From a virus, in IMG/VR virus record IMGVR_UViG_3300049893_001841, positions 1-39,069 of that record: 39,069 nt of DNA; one strand, written 5' to 3'. Made by a program: the position numbers and the translations under genes. This document shows, piece by piece, positions 30,539-36,803 of this stretch (positions within the stretch are counted from its first letter, which is position 1; every line of letters starts with the position of its first letter). The notes beneath the pieces were generated by a model, which searched no databases, was not told the origin of the DNA, and was given only the letters and a program-made list of their open reading frames with translations.

Positions 30539-30971
30539 AAAAATCCTTCCTTTCTGCACCACAAGCTTCTCGCCTGCTCACCATTTCACGTTTCAAATTT
30601 CCAGTTTCACATTTCTTTTTATTCCCCGGCCCCAGCGCCCACGTCCGATTACACACATTGCACCGCGCATTCGTCAGCGCACGTGTCTTTTTCTCCGTAC
30701 CGCAATCCGGACACACCACCACACGCACCATGCGCCCCAAGACAAGCTCACGCCAAACAACCGGCCTCTTTTTCTTAACCGTAGACGCGGTGTCCTCACC
30801 GCGTTTTGTAATCGTAATCTTCACCACCCGGCACCGATTGCACCCCTTACCATTTGGGAACACCACCAGAGCTTGTTCCCCGCACTTAGGACAAATCGGC
30901 TTTCTTGTTTCAGAATTTGCAGATTTCAGCATGTCAGCTTTTCCCATTTCAGCTTTTACTTTATCGCTCAC
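30525..30971 (-). CDS. double zinc-ribbon protein
   Basis: 148 residues with GTG start overlapping the upstream stop (GTGA). Zinc ribbon 1: CPKC...CNRC (about 27-48). Zinc ribbon 2: CPDCGTEKKTRALTNARCNVC (about 88-108), which resembles the C-terminal ribbon of the gp55-like protein at 25112-25576 (same spacing, TN-x-(A/K)C). The N-terminal 20 and C-terminal 30 residues are translated heptamer-type repeats. It could bind RNA polymerase or nucleic acid. No family assigned. Confidence 0.55.
   Translation of the reverse strand: MSDKVKAEMGKADMLKSANSETRKPICPKCGEQALVVFPNGKGCNRCRVVKITITKRGEDTASTVKKKRPVVWRELVLGRMVRVVVCPDCGTEKKTRALTNARCNVCNRTWALGPGNKKKCETGNLKREMVSRREACGAERKDFYGVA
30578..30620 (-). repeat. 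heptamer repeat island (GAAACTG family)
   Basis: GAAATGT, GAAACTG, GAAATTT, GAAACGT, GAAATGG units at 7-bp period, translated as the C-terminal part of the double zinc-ribbon protein. A related stretch (30903-30960, GCTGAAAT/GCTGACAT units) encodes its N-terminus. Confidence 0.85.
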
Positions 30972-31183
30972 GCCACCACCCCTTCCTGCAAATACCGCTC
31001 AAGCTCACTACGCGAAACTCGAAACGGCTTCGCCAGCCCGCGCAATCTGCGCACATGCCCACGCTCCATCAGAGCCAGCATTTGCCAGCGCGAAATCCCC
31101 AAAAACTCCGCCGCCTCCTGCGTTGTTAAAATCTGCTTATCCACCGGAAGCTCATCCAAATACTTAACCGCATCTTCACTCAT
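30968..31183 (-). CDS. excisionase / MerR-like HTH protein
   Basis: 71 residues from the ATG at 31183 with GGGGG 5 bases upstream. ILTTQEAAEFLGISRWQMLALMERGHVRRLRGLAKPFRVSRSELERYLQEG is the helix_turn_helix_17 (excisionase/MerR-like) pattern. In a phage with an integrase this is a reasonable excisionase or early regulator; the distance to the integrase (2.4 kb, opposite strand) leaves both possible. Confidence 0.7.
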   Translation of the reverse strand: MSEDAVKYLDELPVDKQILTTQEAAEFLGISRWQMLALMERGHVRRLRGLAKPFRVSRSELERYLQEGVVA

Positions 31184-31191
31184 CGCATCCC

Positions 31192-31242
31192 CCATTTCAG
31201 CGTTTAACCATTCATCATTCCGCATTCATCATTCATCATTTA
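31192..31242 (-). repeat. heptamer repeat island (GAATGCG family)
   Basis: GAATGAT, GAATGAT, GAATGCG, GAATGAT units, then GGTTAAACGCTGAAATGG, filling the spacer between two genes. A separate island of GGCAAGA/GGCAATA units lies at 31405-31430 inside the next coding region. Confidence 0.85.
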
Positions 31243-31691
31243 TTTTCCAGCCACGCCACGAACTCATCCGCCACGCGCAGAATCTCTTGAGGAGTAGGAA
31301 CATCGCCCGACTGCATCGCCCGGCCACGCTCCAATTCAACCGCCAGCTTAAGAGCTTGTTGACGGTTTGTATGTATCGCAGGCGACCCGCCTGCCTTGCC
31401 CCGTCCATCTTGCCTATTGCCTCTTGCCTTCTCCGGAACAATCAAAAACTGAAACGGAGCCGATTCACCCTCTTGCTTCGCCTCGAACTCCAACGTCTTG
31501 CCCTCTTCCAGAGCCATAATCTGCTGATAAATCCACTGATCGAACGTCTTCACCGTCCGGATCGCCGAAGGCTCCTTGCCATCCACCTGAACCAAGCACT
31601 CCATCAAATAGAGTGTCCAAGGCTTCCCATCCTTCTCCCCGCTCACCGGCTTCTTCGCCTTCTCGACCTTCTTAATCGTCAACTTACACAT
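31236..31691 (-). CDS. conserved-looking early protein, possible OB-fold single-strand DNA binding
   Basis: 151 residues from the ATG at 31691, where GGAGG is about 8 bases upstream. Residues 1-80 alternate short strands (CKLTIKKVEKA, KPWTLYLMECLVQVDG, AIRTVKTFDQWIYQQIMALEEGKTLEFEAK), which could form an OB-fold as in phage single-strand DNA-binding proteins. A repeat-derived linker (KARGNRQDGRGKAGG) joins a helical C-terminus (TPQEILRVADEFVAWLENK). First gene after operator 1, so a main product of the repressed early transcript. Confidence 0.5.
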   Translation of the reverse strand: MCKLTIKKVEKAKKPVSGEKDGKPWTLYLMECLVQVDGKEPSAIRTVKTFDQWIYQQIMALEEGKTLEFEAKQEGESAPFQFLIVPEKARGNRQDGRGKAGGSPAIHTNRQQALKLAVELERGRAMQSGDVPTPQEILRVADEFVAWLENK

Positions 31692-31722
31692 TTCGCATCC
31701 TCCTTTTGTTGTTGTTAAAACT

Positions 31723-31736
31723 GGGTGTATACACCC
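31723..31736. promoter_or_regulatory. operator 1, GGTGT-N2-ACACC
   Basis: A perfect 14-base palindrome, GGGTGTATACACCC, 32 bases before the ATG of the 31236-31691 gene. It shares the GGTGT-N2-ACACC dyad with 31798-31809 and 32128-32139. Likely bound by one or both ribbon-helix-helix proteins encoded alongside. Confidence 0.75.
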
Positions 31737-31758
31737 CAAAATAAAAAACTAACTACGC

Positions 31759-31926
31759 CTAAGCGTTAACAGTCTTACGATTTTGTTTTTTTTGGTAGGT
31801 GTGTACACCCAAAGACAAAAGTTCATTGAGCATAAAGCTTACACTGCGACGATCCGCCACGGCTTCTTTCTCAATGAACTCTTTAACTTCTGGATCAACC
31901 ATCCCGCTAATATAACTTTTAGCCAT
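31759..31926 (-). CDS. ribbon-helix-helix repressor 1
   Basis: 55 residues: MAKSYISGMVDPEVKEFIEKEAVADRRSVSFMLNELLSLGV. The short strand, turn, and two helices fit the Arc/MetJ/CopG class, which binds palindromic operators as dimers. It overlaps the second RHH gene by 8 bases. AAGGGA precedes the start. The reading frame stays open further upstream, across the second RHH gene. Operator 2 lies inside its 3' end. The pair of adjoining RHH genes flanked by operators suggests a lysogeny switch. Confidence 0.7.
   Translation of the reverse strand: MAKSYISGMVDPEVKEFIEKEAVADRRSVSFMLNELLSLGVHTYQKKQNRKTVNA
31798..31809. promoter_or_regulatory. operator 2, GGTGT-N2-ACACC
   Basis: GGTGTGTACACC, the exact reverse complement of operator 3, located within the last codons of RHH1 (encoding GVHT). 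Spacing to operator 1 is 74 bases and to operator 3 is 330 bases, which would allow looping. Confidence 0.65.
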
Positions 31927-32107
31927 TCTCATTTCCCTTCTTATCATGATTCGCCTTATAAATAGCCATTCCCTCTTTAACAAGCATCTCCATCGCTTCG
32001 CTCTTAGGAATTTTATTTTCCTTAGCAATCCGACGAACTTCAGCGGCAATAGATTCATCAACCCACCCGCTTAAACTTTTTTTATTTTTTGCTCTTTGGT
32101 TTGCCAT
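31919..32107 (-). CDS. ribbon-helix-helix repressor 2
   Basis: 62 residues with a basic N-terminal arm (MANQRAKNKKSLSGWVDESI) and two helices (AAEVRRIAKENKIPKSEAMEMLVKEGMAIY). The SLSGWVDESI segment is the DNA-contact strand. GAGG lies upstream and operator 3 is 20 bases before the ATG, so the gene is probably self-regulated. First gene of the minus-strand early operon. Confidence 0.7.
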   Translation of the reverse strand: MANQRAKNKKSLSGWVDESIAAEVRRIAKENKIPKSEAMEMLVKEGMAIYKANHDKKGNENG

Positions 32108-32198
32108 TTACTTACCTCGTGATGATAGGTGTACACACCTTCTATAGCTTTGACAACAATTATTTCGATTTTTTTTTACGCCCTGTTAAACTTCCAAA
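32108..32198. promoter_or_regulatory. divergent control region between early operon and nuclease gene
   Basis: Contains operator 3 (32128-32139, GGTGTACACACC), a TTGACA box on the plus strand (32150-32155) whose complement gives TTGTCA on the minus strand, and a nine-T run. The minus-strand TTGTCA lies 17 bases from TACACC inside the operator, so repressor binding would block that -10 region. The plus-strand gene has no Shine-Dalgarno before its ATG. Promoter positions are approximate. Confidence 0.55.
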
Positions 32199-33347
32199 AT
32201 GGAAATCATTGTCGGACTCTGCGTGGTTGGAATTATAATTCTATTTTTCTACATCAACTCGCTTAAATCAGAAGCTGATCAAAAAAAAATATTTGAAAAA
32301 CAGTCCAGAGAAAATTTCCACGAAAAACTAGCTCTAAGACGCAATATAGATCTGATAGAAGCAACACATAAAAAAACGCTCGACATCATAATAGCCGATT
32401 CAGATAAAAAAATCAAAAAACTAGATGAAGAACTTACGATACACCGCCATGCACTAGCTCACAGAATGCAAGCGGAACCATGGCTTGCGAGCTATATTCT
32501 CCAATTAAAAACCGCACAGGATGAATACAACATTGAAAAACGACTCCATTACCGAACCATTGAATCATTAGCAAAACGGTTCCGCGAAAAATACAAACCA
32601 GCCGTTGCTGAAAACATCACCATAAAAGCCCGCATGGCTGAATATGAATTGCTATTCCCATCCTTGCCTGAATACGTTGAAATCATAGCCAGCTCAGAAG
32701 AAAACGTTCAGGAAGACGGCGGACGATCGTGGCTCACGGATGAAGAATTCCAACAACTGAACATCCCCAACAGAAACCAGCTCATCTTAGACCGCTACCA
32801 CAGCCGAAATAAAACAAACTGGCAGATTGGCCGAGATTACGAAATGTACATCGGACACATCATGAAGGAAAAAGGTTACACCAACATCATCCAGCACGGA
32901 ATTATTGAAAAACTTGAAGACCTTGGCGTAGACATCATCGCTACAAATCCCAAAACGGGGAAAGTAGCCTACATTCAGTGTAAAAACTGGAGCCAACGCA
33001 AAGAAATACGAGAAAACACCATCACCCAGCTTTACGCCGGAGCATTAATCTACATGCTCAACCACAACGAAAACCCTGCTTTTGCCGAACACATCATCTA
33101 CACATCAACAACGGCCAGCCCGCTTGCAAAAAAATGCGCCCACATACTAGGTATTGAAATCCATGAAAACATTTCACTAGGAAAGTACCCATCTATCAAA
33201 TGCCATTCTGGAGAAAACGGAAAAATATATCATCTACCAATCGATCAAATGTACGACCGCACCTTTCAAGTTGACGAATATGCCCATACAATTGAAGAAG
33301 CCGAACAAAAAGGATACCGCCGCGCTTTTAGATGGCATGGACAATAA
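32199..33347 (+). CDS. membrane-anchored Mrr-type restriction nuclease
   Basis: 382 residues. One membrane helix at the N-terminus (IIVGLCVVGIIILFFYI), a long coiled coil (about 25-130), and a PD-(D/E)xK nuclease domain of the Mrr type from 205: RDYEMYIGHIM (Glu), GVDIIATN (Asp near 245), YIQCKNW (Q-x-K near 259), QLYAGALIYM. A C-terminal segment (IKCHSGENGKIYHLP...EEAEQKGYRRAF) is like domains that follow such nucleases. The gene is AT-richer and opposite to the early operon. Best read as a moron, perhaps a phage-exclusion factor of the lysogen. Target unknown. Confidence 0.7.
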   Translation: MEIIVGLCVVGIIILFFYINSLKSEADQKKIFEKQSRENFHEKLALRRNIDLIEATHKKTLDIIIADSDKKIKKLDEELTIHRHALAHRMQAEPWLASYILQLKTAQDEYNIEKRLHYRTIESLAKRFREKYKPAVAENITIKARMAEYELLFPSLPEYVEIIASSEENVQEDGGRSWLTDEEFQQLNIPNRNQLILDRYHSRNKTNWQIGRDYEMYIGHIMKEKGYTNIIQHGIIEKLEDLGVDIIATNPKTGKVAYIQCKNWSQRKEIRENTITQLYAGALIYMLNHNENPAFAEHIIYTSTTASPLAKKCAHILGIEIHENISLGKYPSIKCHSGENGKIYHLPIDQMYDRTFQVDEYAHTIEEAEQKGYRRAFRWHGQ

Positions 33348-33607
33348 CAACCAGCAACCATTCAGCAACCTAATCATTCCGACCAATGTTTAAAGGCTAT
33401 TGGTGCACCCGCCGGGAACTAAAACACGTATTTACAAAAAAACATTAAAAACACCTTATTTTTTAAGAAAACCAATGTTTATATGGGTGAAGTCGCACCA
33501 CTAATTTTTAATTATTGTTAATCAAATAGCACAATATATAATTAAATCGAATAAAAAACGACAACCAAACAGCAACCTACTGCGCACTCACTCGGAGTCG
33601 AACACCC
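33348..33607. other. AT-rich intergenic region before the integrase, candidate attP
   Basis: No gene. It holds two direct-repeat pairs: ACCAATGTTTA at 33382-33392 and 33471-33481, and CAGCAACCTA at 33363-33372 and 33570-33579. These could be integrase arm or excisionase sites. Near the integrase start the minus strand reads GTGTTCGACTCC, similar to a tRNA T-loop, but the flanks do not pair as a T-stem, so it is only a weak hint of a tRNA attachment core. Confidence 0.35.
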
Positions 33608-34714
33608 ATGAGCATAAAAATATACAACCGCAAAGACGGTCGAAAAAAACCGTTCGGCGCGAAATGGACGAAGGACGGAAAACGCAAGTTTCAGTTTTTT
33701 GAAACCGAGAAGGAGCGCGATAAATTTATCAAAAAGTTTTCCGAAACCGTGACCAAAAACGGAAGCGCAATCATGCAGATTTCATCCATTGATGCGGCTA
33801 TTATGCTCGAATGTATCAAAAAGCTCGGCAATTCAACCAACGTACTGCGCGCAGTAGATAACTATTCAAACTCCACCGCGTCTATTACAAAAGATATTTC
33901 AGAAGCCGAAACGGAATATATTAGCGAAAAGATCAATAGCGGATTCGACGATGACTATATCCGGCAAATCAAACACATCATTCCCCTATTCACAAAGGAT
34001 TACCCCGGATTGTGCTGTGCCGCTACAACCGCAGACGCTATTGCATGGACAAACGCACTACCACTTGCACCGGGAACCGTTGCCAGCCACATCAAACGCA
34101 TGCGAGCCTTTTTTAATTGGATGATTAAACACGGATACACAAAGGAAAACATATTCAATTTGGTTCAAATTCCAAAAATTCGCGATAAGGAACCCGGCTT
34201 TTTAACTATAGAACAAACACAATCCTTAATGAGTACAGCACAACACGACTACCCCGACGCAGTTGCTTACTTTGCTCTTGGTGCCTTTGCCGGCCTCCGA
34301 TCATCCGCCACAGTCGGGCTGGATCCAGCTTCTCACATTCGCTTTGATCAAAAAGGGATTCTCATCACCGCCGCAAATGCCAAGAACGCCCGCCGACAAT
34401 TCATAGATGGTCACGAACCAAACCTTTGGGACTGGCTGAACTGGTCAAAGAAACACGCGCCCGAAGGATTTGCACTTTCTAAAAGATTATGGGAACACCG
34501 CCGCGAACAAGTTTCCAAAAAAGCAGGCGTTAAAATGCCACACAATGCCCTACGGCACTCGTTTTGCACCTACCATTGCGCCTTGCATGGCGACGCTGGG
34601 AAAACCGCCACCCTACTCACGCACAGAGGAAACGTTGCCATCCTATACCAACACTACAAAGGCAACGCATCCAGAACGGACGCGCAAGCATACTTCTCTA
34701 TCGTTCCGGTCTAA
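33608..34714 (+). CDS. int: tyrosine recombinase (phage integrase)
   Basis: 368 residues. Core-binding helices around 130-200 (AFFNWMIKHGYTKENIFNLV) are followed by the catalytic domain: Arg in FAGLRSSATVGL (about 231), HNALRHSF (H-x-x-R, about 312-315), LLTHRGNVAILYQHYKG, with His near 338 and the likely nucleophile Tyr at 348 or 351. A short basic N-terminal part (IYNRKDGRKKPFGAKW) suits arm-site binding. It is a phage-type enzyme without an IntI-specific insertion that I can see. Its 3' end overlaps the lysis-module lipoprotein gene by 17 bases, tail to tail. Confidence 0.9.
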   Translation: MSIKIYNRKDGRKKPFGAKWTKDGKRKFQFFETEKERDKFIKKFSETVTKNGSAIMQISSIDAAIMLECIKKLGNSTNVLRAVDNYSNSTASITKDISEAETEYISEKINSGFDDDYIRQIKHIIPLFTKDYPGLCCAATTADAIAWTNALPLAPGTVASHIKRMRAFFNWMIKHGYTKENIFNLVQIPKIRDKEPGFLTIEQTQSLMSTAQHDYPDAVAYFALGAFAGLRSSATVGLDPASHIRFDQKGILITAANAKNARRQFIDGHEPNLWDWLNWSKKHAPEGFALSKRLWEHRREQVSKKAGVKMPHNALRHSFCTYHCALHGDAGKTATLLTHRGNVAILYQHYKGNASRTDAQAYFSIVPV

Positions 34715-34943
34715 CAATTCGCCAGCCCGCAGGAAATACACAATCCCCTTCAACCAACTCTAAACCGTGTTGCGTCTTATACATCAGCGAACCTTCCGGA
34801 GCTGATAACATATTTGGAGAAATAACATACACCGCTTTTTCATTCGGGTAATGTTTTTTCGATGTCGCGCAACTCGAGCTCAACACGCTCAACAGCAGAC
34901 AAATCATCAGGGAGAGAAGGCACTTGACGTTTATCGATTTCAT
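34698..34943 (-). CDS. small lipoprotein, possible outer-membrane spanin (Rz1-like)
   Basis: 81 residues with a hydrophobic core and lipobox LSSSC-AT (Cys about 25). The mature part is short (YPNEKAVYVISPNMLSAPEG). Over 100 bases of its 5' end lie inside the preceding membrane-protein gene in another frame, an overlap pattern typical of Rz/Rz1 spanin pairs. It is not Pro-rich as classical Rz1 often is. Last gene of the lysis-type module. Confidence 0.5.
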   Translation of the reverse strand: MKSINVKCLLSLMICLLLSVLSSSCATSKKHYPNEKAVYVISPNMLSAPEGSLMYKTQHGLELVEGDCVFPAGWRIVRPER

Positions 34944-35034
34944 TTTGCTTTTTCCGTTTTGTATTCCAATCCAGAAGAGCCGGAAGAACGAGGGCTAGAA
35001 TGCCCCCGATCAGTGTTACCAATCCGGTTTCCAT
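34840..35034 (-). CDS. small membrane protein, possible inner-membrane spanin or second holin
   Basis: 64 residues: a membrane helix (LVTLIGGILALVLPALLDW, about 5-23) then a basic and charged helical part (RKKQNEIDKRQ... VERVELELRDIEKTL). N-in helix plus coiled coil fits a short Rz-type spanin; its small size also fits a holin partner. The start overlaps the stop of the holin-like gene (TAATG). Confidence 0.45.
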   Translation of the reverse strand: METGLVTLIGGILALVLPALLDWNTKRKKQNEIDKRQVPSLPDDLSAVERVELELRDIEKTLPE

Positions 35035-35204
35035 TACTGCTTAACCGATCCGCCTGTAACATTACTATCCTTCGCCATTGACCCAGTAAATACCGCACCA
35101 ATCGCCGCAACAACACCGCCGAGGTCTTTCACTTCAGGGATTGTCATCATGTATAGACCAATTGCTGTAATCAATCCGCCAACCGTTGTTTTCCAATTTT
35201 TCAT
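35034..35204 (-). CDS. holin-like membrane protein
   Basis: 56 residues: MKNWKTTVGGLITAIGLYMM, a short turn (PEVKDLG), then a second hydrophobic segment GVVAAIGAVFTGSMAKD. Many small phage holins share this KNWKTT-start, two hydrophobic segment and SxxAKD ending. GGAGG is positioned 6 bases before the ATG. It would form the lysis pore in the inner membrane. Confidence 0.65.
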   Translation of the reverse strand: MKNWKTTVGGLITAIGLYMMTIPEVKDLGGVVAAIGAVFTGSMAKDSNVTGGSVKQ

Positions 35205-35229
35205 TTCATTCCTCCATTACCCGGCTTCA

Positions 35230-35295
35230 TTACCGGAAATCATCGCTCTTGATTACTTCGCCCAGCTCGTTAGCCATCGTTTGGCTAGTAATCAT
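35230..35295 (-). CDS. possible 21-residue coupled peptide
   Basis: MITSQTMANELGEVIKSDDF-R, whose ATG overlaps the zinc-ribbon gene stop (ATGA) and whose stop is followed by further TAATG overlaps leading to the holin-like gene. It may only keep ribosomes moving between genes. Confidence 0.25.
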   Translation of the reverse strand: MITSQTMANELGEVIKSDDFR

Positions 35296-35444
35296 ATCGT
35301 TGCCCGCGTCTTAACCCGTTCCTGATAACTGCAATCATCACCCTGACAAAACAGAACAATTCCACTGGTTATACACTTCAACATTTCCGATCCACACTTT
35401 GGACACCTCACCACTTGCCCGCCCTGTAGAGCCTGCGAGTCCAT
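35292..35444 (-). CDS. 50-residue zinc-ribbon protein
   Basis: Ligands CPKC-x7-C...CQGDDC are visible (RCPKCGSEMLKC at 13-24, FCQGDDC at 32-38). Such small ribbons are frequent in phage operons. It lies in the lysis-type module between a membrane protein and the holin-like gene. Confidence 0.5.
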   Translation of the reverse strand: MDSQALQGGQVVRCPKCGSEMLKCITSGIVLFCQGDDCSYQERVKTRATI

Positions 35445-35448
35445 TTCG

Positions 35449-35691
35449 TTACCCGCCAATACCAATCGCTTTAAATAAATTGACTTTTCCAGCAGTCACC
35501 GCCAACACAATCGCCGCCAGAGCAATAAACATAACAACACCAATCAAAATCAAAACGACATTCCCAACCGCATCACGACATCTTAATATCAAACCGGAGG
35601 CTACCTTAATGGCTTCAACATCATCCTTGCTCAACGGGCAATGCGGATTACATCGCACATCTGGTTGATCAAAAATAATTTCCTCGCTCAT
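35449..35691 (-). CDS. small membrane protein (holin or antiholin candidate)
   Basis: 80 residues from the ATG at 35691 (GGAG 6 bases upstream). A soluble N-terminus with a Cys-rich RCNPHCPLSKDD is followed by one strong membrane segment (VVLILIGVVMFIALAAIVLAV, about 48-68). It might be a second holin. Confidence 0.5.
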   Translation of the reverse strand: MSEEIIFDQPDVRCNPHCPLSKDDVEAIKVASGLILRCRDAVGNVVLILIGVVMFIALAAIVLAVTAGKVNLFKAIGIGG

Positions 35692-35706
35692 AAATAACTC
35701 CATTTA

Positions 35707-36333
35707 TTATTCCATGACGTAATACCCAACTGCGCCTCGTGCTAACAGATTGTCCATAGTAGTGCGCCACATAAAAGTTTTTGGACATCCAGTCCCATTA
35801 GAGATGGTATAGCAAGGTTCGCCGAAGATCGGCTTATCCGCATAAGTGATTCGATATGCGTGATAGCCTACAATTCCGTTTCCAGTATTAACCAAGAATC
35901 CGGTATAGTATTCCGGAGTCTCCATGCCTTCGAGAACTGGCGCGAATAGGATAACTTCTTTACCGCCGCGCACCGTGTCGGTGATTCCGATAGATGTATT
36001 GACGGTGTCCCACGAACTCCACCAATCCTGCTTCTTTCCGTATTCCAAAGCTTGAGGCATCGTGACCCCACCAGTCTTTGAAGCAAGCGCACGGTGCATC
36101 TTTTCTATTTCATAATCTTCTGCACCAGCCAAATCTACACAGGCTTTTGCCACGCAAGCTGTAATGTCGGGATGAACCATACGACCCTCCTTACCAAATG
36201 CGAAAGCTGTATATTCACGGTTTAGATTTCCCCGCATATCCGCTTTGTAGAGAGTCACGGTTCTTGGAGCGCATCCGGGAGCAATTAAGAAAAGGATGTA
36301 CACTGCCAAAGCTATCATTAACCATTTTCCCAT
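35707..36333 (-). CDS. secreted papain-like protein, possible lysis peptidase
   Basis: 208 residues, hydrophobic N-terminus with lipobox-like APGC. Features of a degenerate C1 (papain) fold: ITACVAKACVDLAGAEDYEI (candidate Cys helix), GGVTMPQALEYGKKQDW, GYHAYRITYADKP (candidate His, in the GHA position) and CYTISNGTGCPKTFMWRTTMDNLLARGAVGYYV (Asn in the NSWG position). It sits in the lysis-type module, where no standard endolysin is recognised. It could be a peptidoglycan or envelope peptidase or an inactive relative. The ATG overlaps the upstream stop by one base (TGATG). Confidence 0.45.
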   Translation of the reverse strand: MGKWLMIALAVYILFLIAPGCAPRTVTLYKADMRGNLNREYTAFAFGKEGRMVHPDITACVAKACVDLAGAEDYEIEKMHRALASKTGGVTMPQALEYGKKQDWWSSWDTVNTSIGITDTVRGGKEVILFAPVLEGMETPEYYTGFLVNTGNGIVGYHAYRITYADKPIFGEPCYTISNGTGCPKTFMWRTTMDNLLARGAVGYYVME

Positions 36334-36803
36334 CACCGCAACTCCTTCATGAATGCGGTCTTTTCGGCGGAGGTCATTAAATCAGAATCATCCATCCCGA
36401 ACTGGTTGGCAAAATACATAAACAAAGCAACATCATCAGAATCTATAAGCCCATAGCTCACGCGGCCGGAATTGCCAGCGTAATTCACTGCGATTTGGAT
36501 CAATGTAGATGATTCATCTAAATCTTCAGCAAACAAAACAAACTGCCGGATCGTTAAACCGCCCTCCGGTTCCGTCCAATTTGGAATCATTTGTTTTGTG
36601 GCTGAAATCATTGATTCAGACACAAAGGAATTAGCAACAACTTTGGGTATGATGATAAACACCTCATGCGTGTTTGTGGAAATAACTGACCCATTTATCA
36701 TTGCATTGCAATCAACGCGATACTTTGCAAACCGAACATCGTTTGACTCATTAGCGAGTACAGTACCCGCGAGAAATAACACAAAAAATAATAGTCGCTT
36801 CAT
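36333..36803 (-). CDS. secreted protein of unknown function
   Basis: 156 residues with a signal peptide (MKRLLFFVLFLAGTVLA-NE). The mature domain is alpha/beta: TNTHEVFIIIPKVV, WTEPEGGLTIRQFVLFAEDLDESSTLIQIAVNYAG. The gene is coupled to both neighbours by start-stop overlaps. It could bind the adhesin encoded upstream or act in the periplasm at lysis. No family recognised. Confidence 0.6.
   Translation of the reverse strand: MKRLLFFVLFLAGTVLANESNDVRFAKYRVDCNAMINGSVISTNTHEVFIIIPKVVANSFVSESMISATKQMIPNWTEPEGGLTIRQFVLFAEDLDESSTLIQIAVNYAGNSGRVSYGLIDSDDVALFMYFANQFGMDDSDLMTSAEKTAFMKELR

Noticed and set aside
33590-33607. tRNA 3' fragment (GTTCGACTCC on the minus strand)
   Set aside because: Flanking bases do not form a T-stem, and no acceptor or CCA end follows.
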